From contig CAKTXZ010000005.1 of NCBI GenBank assembly GCA_934632155.1, positions 87,225-151,224 of the forward strand: DNA of 64,000 nucleotides. The letters are read 5' to 3'. The position numbers and the translations under genes are program-made. The stretch comes from an uncultured Clostridia bacterium. Lineage in GTDB: Bacteria; Bacillota; Clostridia; Christensenellales; Aristaeellaceae. Of the stretch, positions 54,452 through 62,590 are shown piece by piece. The notes beneath the pieces were generated by a model. That model was given only the letters and a program-made list of their open reading frames with translations. It had not been told where the DNA came from and did not search any database. Each line of letters opens with the position of its first letter. Position 1 is the first letter of the stretch.

Positions 54452-55648
54452 ATGATGACGGAGCATAAACGATCCGCCGAGGCGCACTTTGACTGGCCGC
54501 TGCTGGTGGCGGTGTACGCGTTGTCGATTTTTGGCATTCTGTGTATTTCCATGGCGACTTACGACATGGACGTGAGCGACGGCGCGCCGCTGCTCAATAA
54601 GATCCTCAATTCGCGCTCGAGCATGTGGCAGTCCATTTTCTTTATGGTGTCGCCGGTCATCATCGGCGTTATCATGGCGATTCCGACGGAGATTTTCCGC
54701 GCGCGCGTGCGGCTGATTTATTTCAGCGTGCTGGCGCTGCTGATGATTACGCTGGTTGCCGGTCAGGTGAGCAACGGCCTGAAGGGATGGCTGAAATCCA
54801 ACATTCTGGGGCGCTCCATTCAGCCGTGCGAATTTGCCAAGCTGTCCATCATGCTGCTGCTGGCGCGGCATTTGTCCCGCAGCGAAAAGCCGATGGGCAA
54901 GTTCCGCGATTTTATGAAGGTCTGCCTGATTGTGGGCGTTCCCTCGCTGGTTGTGCTGGCGCAGGGCGAAACTGGCTCGGTTATCGTCATTGCGTTTATG
55001 TTTCTGGTGATGATCTATTTCGCCGGCGTGGATATCCGCATCATCTTGGGCATTCTGGCGGTAGGTGCGATCGGCATCGGCGTGATTGTGGCCTACGGCC
55101 TAATGGCGGAGGATACGGACTACCGCATTCTGCGCCTGCTGGCGTTCCTTGACCCGCAGAAATACGAGCAATCCGGCGGCTACCAGATTCTTAAATCCCA
55201 AACCGCCATTGGTGCGGGCGGGCTTTACGGCGTGGGCACGTTCGTGCAGGGTTCCAATACGACGCTGGGCTTTGTGCCCGAAAGCTCCACGGACGCGATT
55301 TTCTCGGTCGTGGGCGAAAGCTTCGGCTTTGTCGGCTGCGCGGCCGTGCTGGGCGCGTATCTGTTCATTGTGCTGCGGATGCTGTATCTGGCGCGCTTCA
55401 CCAACGATCGCTTCGGCCGGCTGGCGATTATCGGCGTGATGGCGATGCTGTTTTTCCATGTGTTCCAGAATATTGCCATGTCCATCGGCTATATGCCCAT
55501 CACGGGCATTCCGCTGCCCTTCCTCAGCTACGGCGGCTCGAATTTCGTGACGAATATCACGGGTGTGGCGCTGGTGCTCAATATTACGCGCAGCCGCTCC
55601 GCTGCCTCAGTACTGACCATGCCCATGCCCAAATTCCGGGCAAGGTAA
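54452..55648 (+). CDS. rodA: SEDS peptidoglycan polymerase RodA
   Basis: SEDS-family glycosyltransferase of 398 residues, ten membrane helices. Family blocks: SIQPCEFAKLSIMLLLARHL, LVVLAQGETGSVIVIAFMFLVM, AIGAGGLYGVG with FVPESSTDAIFSVVGESFGFVG, and IPLPFLSYGGSNFVTN near the end. It polymerises glycan strands together with PBP2 encoded two genes upstream. AGGAGGTGAAG lies before ATG 54452; ATG 54455 is an alternative. Confidence 0.95.
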   Translation: MMTEHKRSAEAHFDWPLLVAVYALSIFGILCISMATYDMDVSDGAPLLNKILNSRSSMWQSIFFMVSPVIIGVIMAIPTEIFRARVRLIYFSVLALLMITLVAGQVSNGLKGWLKSNILGRSIQPCEFAKLSIMLLLARHLSRSEKPMGKFRDFMKVCLIVGVPSLVVLAQGETGSVIVIAFMFLVMIYFAGVDIRIILGILAVGAIGIGVIVAYGLMAEDTDYRILRLLAFLDPQKYEQSGGYQILKSQTAIGAGGLYGVGTFVQGSNTTLGFVPESSTDAIFSVVGESFGFVGCAAVLGAYLFIVLRMLYLARFTNDRFGRLAIIGVMAMLFFHVFQNIAMSIGYMPITGIPLPFLSYGGSNFVTNITGVALVLNITRSRSAASVLTMPMPKFRAR

Positions 55649-55717
55649 CCCGCGGGCGTATGCGCGCCCTATGGGGGACGGATGATTTTGCGCCGGAAAG
55701 CCGGCTTCATAGGAATG

Positions 55718-55762
55718 AAAAACGCTCCGGTCTGCGGGCAGTCAAGCCTGCGGGCCGGAGCG
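55718..55762 (-). terminator. Terminator of the ThuA gene
   Basis: CGCTCCGG and CCGGAGCG close a long hairpin (55723-55762); on the minus strand it is followed by TTTTTC. It may also stop rodA transcription from the other side. Confidence 0.75.
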
Positions 55763-55815
55763 CTGCTATGGGGCTTTTTATGCGTTTTCGGGAAATGCCT
55801 TCCCGCGGGAATGGA

Positions 55816-56556
55816 TTACTGCGCCGTTTCGTCGCGCTTGGGCTCCAGCGCGGGGGCGAAGGCGCTGCGCAGCTCGCGATCCAGCGCGCGGTCGCGCGCG
55901 ACAAAGTGCGCGGCGTTGCGAAGAATCTTCTGCACGTTTTCATTGTGGAAGGAATGCAGCGTTTCGTGACCGGGCTGGAAATAGAAAATCTTGCCGTAGC
56001 CGCGGTTGAAGCAGCACGCGGAGCGGAACACCTCGCCCGTTTCATACCAGCCGATGGCCAGCAGCGCGTCGGGCGCGGGAATGTCAAAGCGTTCGCCGTA
56101 CATTTCCTCGGCCTCCAGCTCGAACCATGCGGGCACGCCGCGCATAATGGGGTGCGACGGCTCGATGACGAACAGGCGCTCCTTGTCCTTCATTTCATGC
56201 CAGCGCAGCGAGCACTTCGTGCCCAGCAGGCGCTGCATGATTTTGGATTCGTGGCCGGAATGCAGCACGATCAGCCCCATGCCGCGCAGCACATGGTTCT
56301 GCACCCGCTCGACCACCGCGTCGGGCACCTGCCCGTGCTTGCAGTGTCCCCACCAGACCAGTACGTCGGTATCCTCCAGCACATCCTCAGGCAGGCCTGC
56401 CTCCGGCTCGCACAGGTGCGCCATGCGCACGGAAAGCGCCTCGTCCCTGCGGAAAACGTCCGCAATGGCGGCGTTCAGGCCGTCGGGGTAAACCTCTAAT
56501 ACATGCGGGTGATTTTCCTGCTTGCTGTCTTCATTCCAAACCGTGACGTTCAGCAT
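55816..56556 (-). CDS. ThuA-like trehalose-utilisation-family protein
   Basis: ThuA-domain protein (glutamine-amidotransferase-like fold) of 246 residues: MLNVTVWNEDSKQENHPHVLEVYP, DTDVLVWWGHCKHG, LIVLHSGHESK, LRWHEMKDKERLFVIEPSHPI and IFYFQPGHETLHSFH. Relatives are linked to trehalose or other disaccharide use and are often near Gfo/Idh/MocA oxidoreductases, one of which lies 2 kb away. Its start has CGGAGGAATAACG upstream. Confidence 0.9.
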   Translation of the reverse strand: MLNVTVWNEDSKQENHPHVLEVYPDGLNAAIADVFRRDEALSVRMAHLCEPEAGLPEDVLEDTDVLVWWGHCKHGQVPDAVVERVQNHVLRGMGLIVLHSGHESKIMQRLLGTKCSLRWHEMKDKERLFVIEPSHPIMRGVPAWFELEAEEMYGERFDIPAPDALLAIGWYETGEVFRSACCFNRGYGKIFYFQPGHETLHSFHNENVQKILRNAAHFVARDRALDRELRSAFAPALEPKRDETAQ

Positions 56557-56705
56557 CGTTATTCCTCCGTTCGGTTTTTTTTCGCGCCTTCATTATAGCC
56601 GCTTTTGTCATGAACTGCAAGCCAAAATCCTGTCACTAAAACAGCGCGTTTTGTCACTCCTGAGGCTGAAGGAGGCGCGAGTGGAGACAAAATACATGGA
56701 AATGC

Positions 56706-56734
56706 TTGACAATTCGACCAATATTGCCTATATT
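56706..56734 (+). promoter_or_regulatory. Sigma-A-type promoter of the lipoprotein gene
   Basis: TTGACA (56706-56711) and TATATT (56729-56734) with 17-base spacing, 46 bases before the lipoprotein start. Confidence 0.8.
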
Positions 56735-56779
56735 AATGGTTGTACGATTGACGGAAGAACGGCATAGGGGGAAGACGAC

Positions 56780-58123
56780 ATGAAAAAGCGAGGGTGCCTG
56801 TATGGCAAATGCTTTGCGCTGCTGCTGGCGGTAGCGCTGACCGTGACGGCCTGCGCGAGTACGGAAAGCGCGTTCGACAAGGCCTTTTTCAAGGGCGCAC
56901 TGCGGCTGGAGGAGCAGACGGCCTTCAACGCTGCCGTTGACGGCGCGCGCCTGCTGTCCCTTTCGCCATCCGGGCGGTATGCTGTCGGTGCGTATGATGC
57001 AATCATGGCGATTGTCGATCTGGAAAGCATGGAAGTCAAGCCCGTCATGACGGATTATGCCGGAAGCGCGAAGGATGAATACGGCTCGCTGGAGAGGTTT
57101 TCGAATTATGCGAGTCTGCGGCGTACCGCCCGCTTTGTCTGGTCGCCGGATGAGAAGAAAATCGCGGTCAGTAATTGGCGGGAAGTGGCCTACGATCTGA
57201 GGTATGTAATGAATATTTATGTTATCGACGTGCCGACGGGCAAGCTGCAGATGCTGCATGGCTGGGGAAACAAGCCGAGACTGGGGCCGGTTGGCGACGT
57301 TGTGAACGTATGCTTTTCTGCGGACAGTCAGGAGCTGTATTTTTCCAAGCTGCGGAAAGGAAATGCGCTGTATTTCGGCTCCTGCCAACTGAAAACGCGG
57401 CGGCTTGCGGAGCGTTATTTCACGGCCTTTGTGCCGGAGGGCATGCGGCGGGATGAATGGGCAAGCTACCTGAACGAGCAGCTGGCGCAGTCGAATAACG
57501 GCGGCCTTGATTGGATTACGAAGCCGGAGCGGGTAAAGGACGCAGACTGGGAAGCGTATCGAAGCAAAATGGAAAACGCTGAGTACGGCTATCCGGAGGC
57601 CTATCTGGCGCGCACCCCGGCGCAATCCTATGTCCGCGCGGTAAGCGACCGTGAAGACAGATGCTGTCTGGAGGTATACACCGCCGCGGGGGAACGCAAG
57701 GAATACCCCGTCCATGGGGTGCGCACACGCGCTCAAAAGATACTGGTTTCGCCGCAGACGGGCTGGGGACTGATCCTGTATGATACGTGGGATATTCCGC
57801 CGGAAGGAAATGGCTTTACCAATAACCGCCGTCAATTCCTCAGCGTTTTCCAGCCCGATCGCGGCATGCAGGGCTATGAGCAGGTCGTTCGGCTGGGCGA
57901 CGCATCGCAGTGCGCCGCCGTGGCGCTTGAGAACGCGTCAACGCTGGCGACCGAGGTTCTGAATGCCGCGCTGTCGCCGGATGGGAAATATGCGCTGATT
58001 CTGACGCGCGAGAGCGACGAGAACGGGAAAACGGCGAGCGTTGCAATGTATGCCATGGCGCTGGAAACCAGAGAATGCAGGCGGGTCGAAATGCCGGCGG
58101 GCTTTGATAATGAGGCGAGATAG
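56780..58123 (+). CDS. Lipoprotein with beta-propeller-like repeats, ended by a probable nonsense codon
   Basis: Unrecognised secreted lipoprotein of 447 residues. Signal peptide and lipobox LTVTAC, lipidated Cys at about residue 25. Blocks such as LLSLSPSGRYAVGAYDAIMAIVDLESM, FVWSPDEKKIAVSNW and LNAALSPDGKYALILTRESDENG look like WD40/PD40-type blades. The TAG at 58121-58123 is followed in the same frame by 42 sense codons (YVLLDGTDISGHIFPDGMLW, then NTLLLGRKFYSFAEPKAAR) and a TGA at 58250-58252, which read as a final blade. The gene is therefore probably cut short by about 43 residues. GGGGGAAGACGAC precedes the ATG. Function unknown. Confidence 0.75.
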   Translation: MKKRGCLYGKCFALLLAVALTVTACASTESAFDKAFFKGALRLEEQTAFNAAVDGARLLSLSPSGRYAVGAYDAIMAIVDLESMEVKPVMTDYAGSAKDEYGSLERFSNYASLRRTARFVWSPDEKKIAVSNWREVAYDLRYVMNIYVIDVPTGKLQMLHGWGNKPRLGPVGDVVNVCFSADSQELYFSKLRKGNALYFGSCQLKTRRLAERYFTAFVPEGMRRDEWASYLNEQLAQSNNGGLDWITKPERVKDADWEAYRSKMENAEYGYPEAYLARTPAQSYVRAVSDREDRCCLEVYTAAGERKEYPVHGVRTRAQKILVSPQTGWGLILYDTWDIPPEGNGFTNNRRQFLSVFQPDRGMQGYEQVVRLGDASQCAAVALENASTLATEVLNAALSPDGKYALILTRESDENGKTASVAMYAMALETRECRRVEMPAGFDNEAR

Positions 58124-58349
58124 TATGTGCTGCTGGATGGGACGGACATTAGCGGACACATATTTCCCGATGGCATGCTTTGGGGCGGGCGCAATACGCT
58201 GCTGCTGGGCAGAAAATTCTATTCCTTTGCCGAGCCGAAAGCGGCGCGGTGACCGCCGAACGGCAGCGCATGCGCAGCGCTTTTCGCTTCTTTTGACGGC
58301 GCTGTCACGGAAAAAGCGTTTTTTGTCACTTTCGCGCCCCGCCGGACGC

Positions 58350-58378
58350 TCGACAAGCGCGCGCGGGCATGGTATAAT
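58350..58378 (+). promoter_or_regulatory. Promoter of the oxidoreductase gene
   Basis: TCGACA (58350-58355) and TATAAT (58373-58378) with 17-base spacing, about 60 bases before the ATG. Confidence 0.75.
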
Positions 58379-58440
58379 AGGCATGATATGAAATTGCCGC
58401 GCGCAGAACCGGCGCGCGCCAGAAAAAGGAGGCCCCTCTT

Positions 58441-59607
58441 ATGCCTAAGGACGCCGTACTCAGCCAGACGACTCAGCCCCTTGAGGAAAAGAAAATCGAC
58501 GCTTCGAAGAAGCTTCGTGTCGGTATCATCGGCACGGGCTGGATTGCCGAGGCGCATATCGAGCAGTATGTCAAGTTTCCGGATGTGGAAATCGTGGCCA
58601 TGGCCGATCTGATTCCCGGCAAGTGCCAGAGCTTCTGCGAGCGGATGGGCGTGGATTATACCAATATCCATTTCTATCCCGATCATCAGTCCATGCTGGA
58701 CAATGAGAAGCTGGACGCGGTCAGCATCTGCACCTACAACGCCACGCACGCCCAGTGCGCCATCGCCGCGCTGAAGGCCGGCGTGAACGTGCTGCTCGAA
58801 AAGCCCTTTACCGTTACGGTGGAGGAGGCCGTCGAGGTGATGCGCGCCGAGAAGGAATCGGGCAAGCTGCTCACCATCGGCTTCCAGCCCCGGATGGATC
58901 CGAACATGAAGGAGATCAAGAAGATCGTCGAATCTGGCGAATTGGGCGAGATCTACTACATCCAGACGGGCGGCGGCCGTCGTCGCGGCATCCCCAACAG
59001 TACGTTCATTGAAAAGTCCACCGCCGGCATCGGCGCGATGGGCGACATCGGCTGCTATTCGCTGGATATGGTGCTCAACGCCATCGGCTATCCCAAGCCC
59101 CTGACGGTTACGGGCTATACCTCCAACTTCTTCGGCACGAACGTCAAGTATCAGGAGGCAGACCAGCTCCATACCGCGCAGGAGAACGCCGACCGTTTCA
59201 ACGTTGATGATTTTGCCGCCGCGTTTGTTCGTCTGGAGGGCGGCATCATTCTGGACTTCCGTATCTCCTGGGCGATGCATCTGGACACGCCGGGCGACAC
59301 GGTGATTCTGGGCAAGAAGGGCGCGCTGCGCATTCCCTCCACCGATTGCTGGAACGGCACGGTGGGCGGCGCCATGACCCTCTACACCGATATGGGCGGC
59401 CTGCAGACCGAAACCAAGCTGCCCATCCTGCACGCGGAAAAGGGCCTGTTTGAAATGAAGGTTCGCTCCTTCCTCGATGCGATCAAGGAAGGCAAGCCCG
59501 CGCCCGTTCCCTCCTCTCAGATTCTGTACAATCAGGCCATCATCGACGGCATTGTCAAGTCGGCGGAGGTGGGCCACGAAATCAAGATCGAGATTCCCGA
59601 GATTTAA
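58441..59607 (+). CDS. Gfo/Idh/MocA-family NAD(P)-dependent oxidoreductase
   Basis: Dehydrogenase of 388 residues. The Rossmann loop is VGIIGTGWIAEAHIEQY (residues about 27-43), the cofactor/catalytic Lys is in LLEKPFTVTVEEAVEVM, and the C-terminal sheet begins near GEIYYIQTGGGRRRG. The first 22 residues (PKDAVLSQTTQPLEEKKID) are an extra polar leader. Substrates in this family are sugars, inositols or sugar acids; the present one is unknown. AAGGAGGCCCCTCTT precedes ATG 58441. Monocistronic by its own promoter. Confidence 0.93.
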   Translation: MPKDAVLSQTTQPLEEKKIDASKKLRVGIIGTGWIAEAHIEQYVKFPDVEIVAMADLIPGKCQSFCERMGVDYTNIHFYPDHQSMLDNEKLDAVSICTYNATHAQCAIAALKAGVNVLLEKPFTVTVEEAVEVMRAEKESGKLLTIGFQPRMDPNMKEIKKIVESGELGEIYYIQTGGGRRRGIPNSTFIEKSTAGIGAMGDIGCYSLDMVLNAIGYPKPLTVTGYTSNFFGTNVKYQEADQLHTAQENADRFNVDDFAAAFVRLEGGIILDFRISWAMHLDTPGDTVILGKKGALRIPSTDCWNGTVGGAMTLYTDMGGLQTETKLPILHAEKGLFEMKVRSFLDAIKEGKPAPVPSSQILYNQAIIDGIVKSAEVGHEIKIEIPEI

Positions 59608-59687
59608 GGCGATCCTGCCTGCGCGTCTTGGCGCGCCGCGCCCTGAATACAGGCGCAAGAAAAGCCGCTCTGCATAAGCGGAGCGGT

Positions 59688-59743
59688 CATCCTGTCAAAG
59701 AAGCCCCGTTGCGAGCGCGCAACGGGGCTTCTTTGACAGGATG
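59688..59743. repeat. Perfect 26-bp inverted repeat (4-base loop)
   Basis: Left arm 59688-59713 (CATCCTGTCAAAG, then AAGCCCCGTTGCG) and right arm 59718-59743 are exact reverse complements around AGCG. The right arm contains GGCTTCTTTGACAGGATG, similar to the CTTTTTTGACAG core of the intergenic element at 6601, 30461 and 34296. There is no T-run, so it is not a standard terminator. It marks the boundary between the oxidoreductase and the remnant zone. Confidence 0.9.
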
Positions 59744-59896
59744 AGGCGCCGCCAACTGGCGGTGCGGAAAAAGGCGCTCTATACCGAGCACTGCTCGGCG
59801 CAGGAGGAAATGCGGCAGGCTGTGGCGGTCAAGGCCAACATCGACCATCTGCTGGGCGTCACGGACGGCCAGCGCAAAAAGGAACAGGAGCGATAG
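59741..59896 (+). pseudogene. Possible C-terminal remnant of a mobilisation relaxase
   Basis: A 51-residue frame, RKKALYTEHCSAQEEM, VKANIDHLLGVTDGQ, KKEQER, resembles the charged tail of relaxases from integrative elements (LYxEYxxLxKEVxxxxxIxxxVExIL pattern). Nothing of the catalytic domain is present. It starts inside the right arm of the inverted repeat. The family call is weak. Confidence 0.35.
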
Positions 59897-60186
59897 CGCA
59901 TGGTGACGCAGACAAATTGCTTTGGGCATGGGGCTCCCCGCAAAGTCGCAAGACTTTGTGGGGAGAGGAGGCGCAACAGAGCGGGCGGATTTTGGGACAT
60001 TTTGTCCCAAAGTAGCATAGCGGAGTTTGTGCCGACGATTCCCAAAGCCGGGTTTGGGGAGGCTCCCCAACAAGCGTTTTTGCAGCCTGCGGAGATGCAA
60101 AAATAGCAGGTGTGGCTACACTTGCCCTGCTTGCCGTTAGCGCGTCCACCGGAAACTCTACGGAAAAACGGAGGCAGCGCCGTTTC
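59897..60186. other. Remnant DNA without a recognisable gene
   Basis: About 290 bases containing several short inverted repeats (for example CCGCAAAGTC...GACTTTGTGGGGA near 59939 and TTTTGGGACA...TGTCCCAAA at about 59991-60009) and short frames on both strands. Nothing protein-like was recognised. It separates the possible relaxase tail from the regulator tail. Confidence 0.5.
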
Positions 60187-60330
60187 TTACGCCTCCTCCG
60201 TTCCACGGTTTTCTATAATTGCATTGATAATCCCCTCGACGAGCCGCAGCTCGCTTTCATTGAGGAAATTAAGCTGAATGTTGATCCGCTTCTTTGCGGC
60301 TTCATCGGCTCCTGTATTCGCTAAAATGTA
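60187..60330 (-). pseudogene. C-terminal remnant of a small regulator-like protein
   Basis: On the minus strand about 47 codons read LANTGADEAAKKRINIQLNF, LNESELRLVEGIINAIIENRG and EEA followed by TAA. This looks like the C-terminal helix region of a small HTH regulator. The N-terminal part is absent upstream (minus direction beyond 60330). Confidence 0.45.
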
Positions 60331-60451
60331 AGTGACGCAAAAGGGCGCGAAAAAGTTAGCAGGCTCGGGACAAAAAACGAGCCATTGTCAACACCGGAGA
60401 AATCCGCTACCCTTAGTTTGTGCTAAGAACTAAGGGAGGCAGCAGAAAGGT

Positions 60452-60760
60452 GTTAAGAACGGCTCAGATACAAACGTCCTGCTTTCCGCCGTAATCTTCC
60501 GCAGCAAAGCGCTGTGGAACATGATGGCGCGGATCATGGAGGATCATCGGCTGGTGCTCAGTTCTTATGAGATCGATGAATGCTACGAAGTCGTCGAACG
60601 GAAGAAGCCTTCATTGATTCCGGCGCCGGATCGGCTGTTTGAGAGCATTCCCTTTGAAATGGTTCACACCCCCCTCAAATTCTGCCGAAACACGGCTGGT
60701 TTACCATCCGCGACAAGGATGATGAAAAGACAGATCAACCGTCCGTCGATGTTTTTAAGT
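60452..60760 (+). pseudogene. Broken PIN-domain toxin gene
   Basis: From 60467 the frame reads DTNVLLSAVIFRSKALWNMM, then DHRLVLSSYEIDECYEVVER, then FESIPFEMVHTP, the first two thirds of a VapC-like PIN ribonuclease (first catalytic Asp in DTNVLLSA). The normal start (M-x-V-L-x-DTN) is missing. Near 60680 the reading shifts to LPKHGWFTIRDKDDEKT, the next family block. The last third with the final acidic residues is gone, cut off by the reversed epimerase fragment. No antitoxin is seen. Confidence 0.75.
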
Positions 60761-60957
60761 GGCCCATGACTGGAAATTGCTTTGAGACCGTGGGTTTCAG
60801 GCATTTCTCTTACCGCTGCCGCACTATGCCCATAAAAACCGGCGAACTCCACACCACTGCAACCCAGTTCCTTCAGTGTTCCCAGTACGCCAGACAAGTT
60901 CTTTTCTGCTTCCTTGCGGACCGAATAGAGTTGGTATGCCACAGGACGTTTTTCCAT
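60664..60957 (-). pseudogene. N-terminal fragment of a sugar-phosphate isomerase/epimerase (TIM barrel)
   Basis: It starts RPVAYQLYSVRKEAEKNL, GVLGTLKELGCSGVEFAGFYG and continues to about ISSHGP (60760), the first 65 or so residues of an IolE/xylose-isomerase-like TIM barrel, normally 250-280 residues. Beyond that the frame runs into reversed PIN-gene sequence until a stop at 60664. GGGAGTAATC precedes the ATG. Truncated by rearrangement. Confidence 0.8.
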
Positions 60958-60992
60958 AATGATTACTCCCTTTTATAATATTTCGTTTCCTG

Positions 60993-61664
60993 TTACCGTC
61001 TTGCCAAGCATGCACAAGTTTTTTTCCAGCCTTCTTCAATGCCTGATGAGGCTGAAAAGATACTGCTGCTGCCGGTTACAAACAGATTGGCGCCCGCCGC
61101 TTCCATCTGAGGAATATGCTCATAGTTACAATTGCCGTCCACCTCGATAGGCAGATCGGCACGCCCCCACTCTGCCAACAGCATCCTGGCCCTGCGAATT
61201 TTTTCAAGCGCCGCAGGCACCATTTTTTGAGATGCGAAACCAGGATTCACGGTCATCACCAATAACATTCCGATAGATTCCACTATCTCCCGTGCACATT
61301 CCAACGGTGTGGCCGGATTCAACGCCAGTGCCGGAACAGCGCCACGCTGACGAATCAGATCCAAGGCACGACAGACGTGAGGCGTGCTTTCGTAATGAAT
61401 AGAGACAATGTCTCCTTCACCGAACGAAAACCATGGGAGAATATTTTCCGGGTTTTCCACCATGAAATGTAAATCCAATGGTGTATGATAGCGTTGTTTG
61501 ACCGCCCTGATAAGCTCCGTGGAAAGCATCAGATTTGGCACGAAATGTCCATCCATCACATCGCAGTGAAAATAATCAATCTTCTTTTCCTCCAGAAAAT
61601 CCAACTCTTTTTTCATTTCGAGGGGATCAGCGCACATAATGGATGCGGAGAGTTTTGACTTCAT
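60993..61664 (-). CDS. Ribulose/allulose-phosphate 3-epimerase family protein
   Basis: TIM-barrel epimerase of 223 residues: KLSASIMCADPLEM, FHCDVMDGHFVPNLMLSTELI (metal-binding His and Asp), DLHFMVENPE, MTVNPGFASQKMV and PIEVDGNCNYEHIPQMEAAGANLFVTGSS. It could act on ribulose 5-phosphate (Rpe) or, as AlsE, on allulose 6-phosphate; the ROK kinase and RpiB next to it favour an allose/allulose or pentose role. The leader GGGGCAAACAAATGAAG is identical to that of the rpiB gene. It lacks a terminator before the truncated epimerase. Confidence 0.85.
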   Translation of the reverse strand: MKSKLSASIMCADPLEMKKELDFLEEKKIDYFHCDVMDGHFVPNLMLSTELIRAVKQRYHTPLDLHFMVENPENILPWFSFGEGDIVSIHYESTPHVCRALDLIRQRGAVPALALNPATPLECAREIVESIGMLLVMTVNPGFASQKMVPAALEKIRRARMLLAEWGRADLPIEVDGNCNYEHIPQMEAAGANLFVTGSSSIFSASSGIEEGWKKTCACLARR

Positions 61665-61693
61665 TTGTTTGCCCCTTTCGTTTTCCCTTTGGC

Positions 61694-62590
61694 TTATCCC
61701 TCGAAGGCTTCCCGAAGAAAGGCCGCGCCAATCACAGGCGCATCCGGCCCCAGCAGCGCAGGCCCCAGGTACAGCTCATCTGTCAATGCGCGCTGATAGG
61801 CTTTTTTCTGAATTTGAGCTATCAAAGGTTTGACGAATAGCGTATCCTGAGCGGAAAGGCCACCGCTGAAAAGCACAGCGTCTGGAGAAAGCAGATTGAC
61901 CACGGCGGTCACTATATTAGAGACGTCTTCTACGGCTTCATCGATCACTCGCAGCGCCTTGCTGCTTCCTTTGCTTGCCATATCGAACAGTTCTTCCGTC
62001 GTTTGGCAGAGTCCCAGTTCACGAGCCGTGCGTGCCATACCCGTTCCGGAAGCATAAGCCTCCATGCAGTCATTTCGGCCGCAGTTGCAAACCCTGCCTG
62101 TATTTCGGACGGGGATATGTCCAATCTCTCCCGCTGTGCCCAGTGCTCCATTCCATATTTTTCCATTTATTACGACGCCGCAGCCGATGCCTGTGCCCAG
62201 GGTAACACAGATCACACAGCGCTTGCTCCGCATGGGTGGATTTCGAAATTCAGCCCATGCCGCCGCACGAGTATCCTGTGCCAGAAACGGACTGATTCCC
62301 ATTTCTTCTTCAAAAAAAGCGGCAACTGGCTCATCATGCCAGCCAATATTGGGAGCGCACACGGCAATTTTGCCTGTTGCGTCTACAGTGCCGGGGATTC
62401 CGATGCCCACAGAGTCCAGGTGTGCCGCGCCGCCTGCCATTTCAGCTGCCTTTCGTGCTGCCAGACAGATTATTTCCCGACAGGGACTGTTTTCACCGGT
62501 AGCGATTTTCTCTTTCCGGAGAATCCGGCCCGCTTCATCTACGGCGGCTACCACCGCTTTGGTTCCTCCAATGTCAATGCCAATTCTCAT
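61694..62590 (-). CDS. ROK-family sugar kinase
   Basis: Kinase of 298 residues: ATP-binding MRIGIDIGGTKAVVAAVDEAG, then VGIGIPGTVDATG, LAQDTRAAAWAEF, CVTLGTGIGCGVVINGKIWNG, and the zinc-type ROK motif GHIPVRNTGRVCNCGRNDCMEAYASG with three Cys. Family members phosphorylate glucose, allose, N-acetylmannosamine or similar. Next to an AlsE/Rpe-like epimerase and RpiB, an allokinase-like role is plausible. The start overlaps the rpiB stop by 4 bases. Confidence 0.88.
   Translation of the reverse strand: MRIGIDIGGTKAVVAAVDEAGRILRKEKIATGENSPCREIICLAARKAAEMAGGAAHLDSVGIGIPGTVDATGKIAVCAPNIGWHDEPVAAFFEEEMGISPFLAQDTRAAAWAEFRNPPMRSKRCVICVTLGTGIGCGVVINGKIWNGALGTAGEIGHIPVRNTGRVCNCGRNDCMEAYASGTGMARTARELGLCQTTEELFDMASKGSSKALRVIDEAVEDVSNIVTAVVNLLSPDAVLFSGGLSAQDTLFVKPLIAQIQKKAYQRALTDELYLGPALLGPDAPVIGAAFLREAFEG

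Noticed and set aside
35602..58123. TAG read as a sense codon (pyrrolysine or stop recoding)
   Set aside because: Two interrupted frames suggested it, but TAG is the natural stop of intact genes here (DUF523 at 9835-9837, feoA at 27442-27444), and one of the two interrupted genes is riddled with other lesions. Nonsense mutation is simpler.
59897..60110. Short plus- and minus-strand frames in the remnant zone
   Set aside because: Neither strand gives recognisable protein sequence and both are rich in Cys/Pro/Ser or Arg with no start signals.
60452..60760. Functional toxin-antitoxin pair
   Set aside because: The PIN frame lacks its start, has a frameshift and lacks the last third; no antitoxin gene is adjacent.
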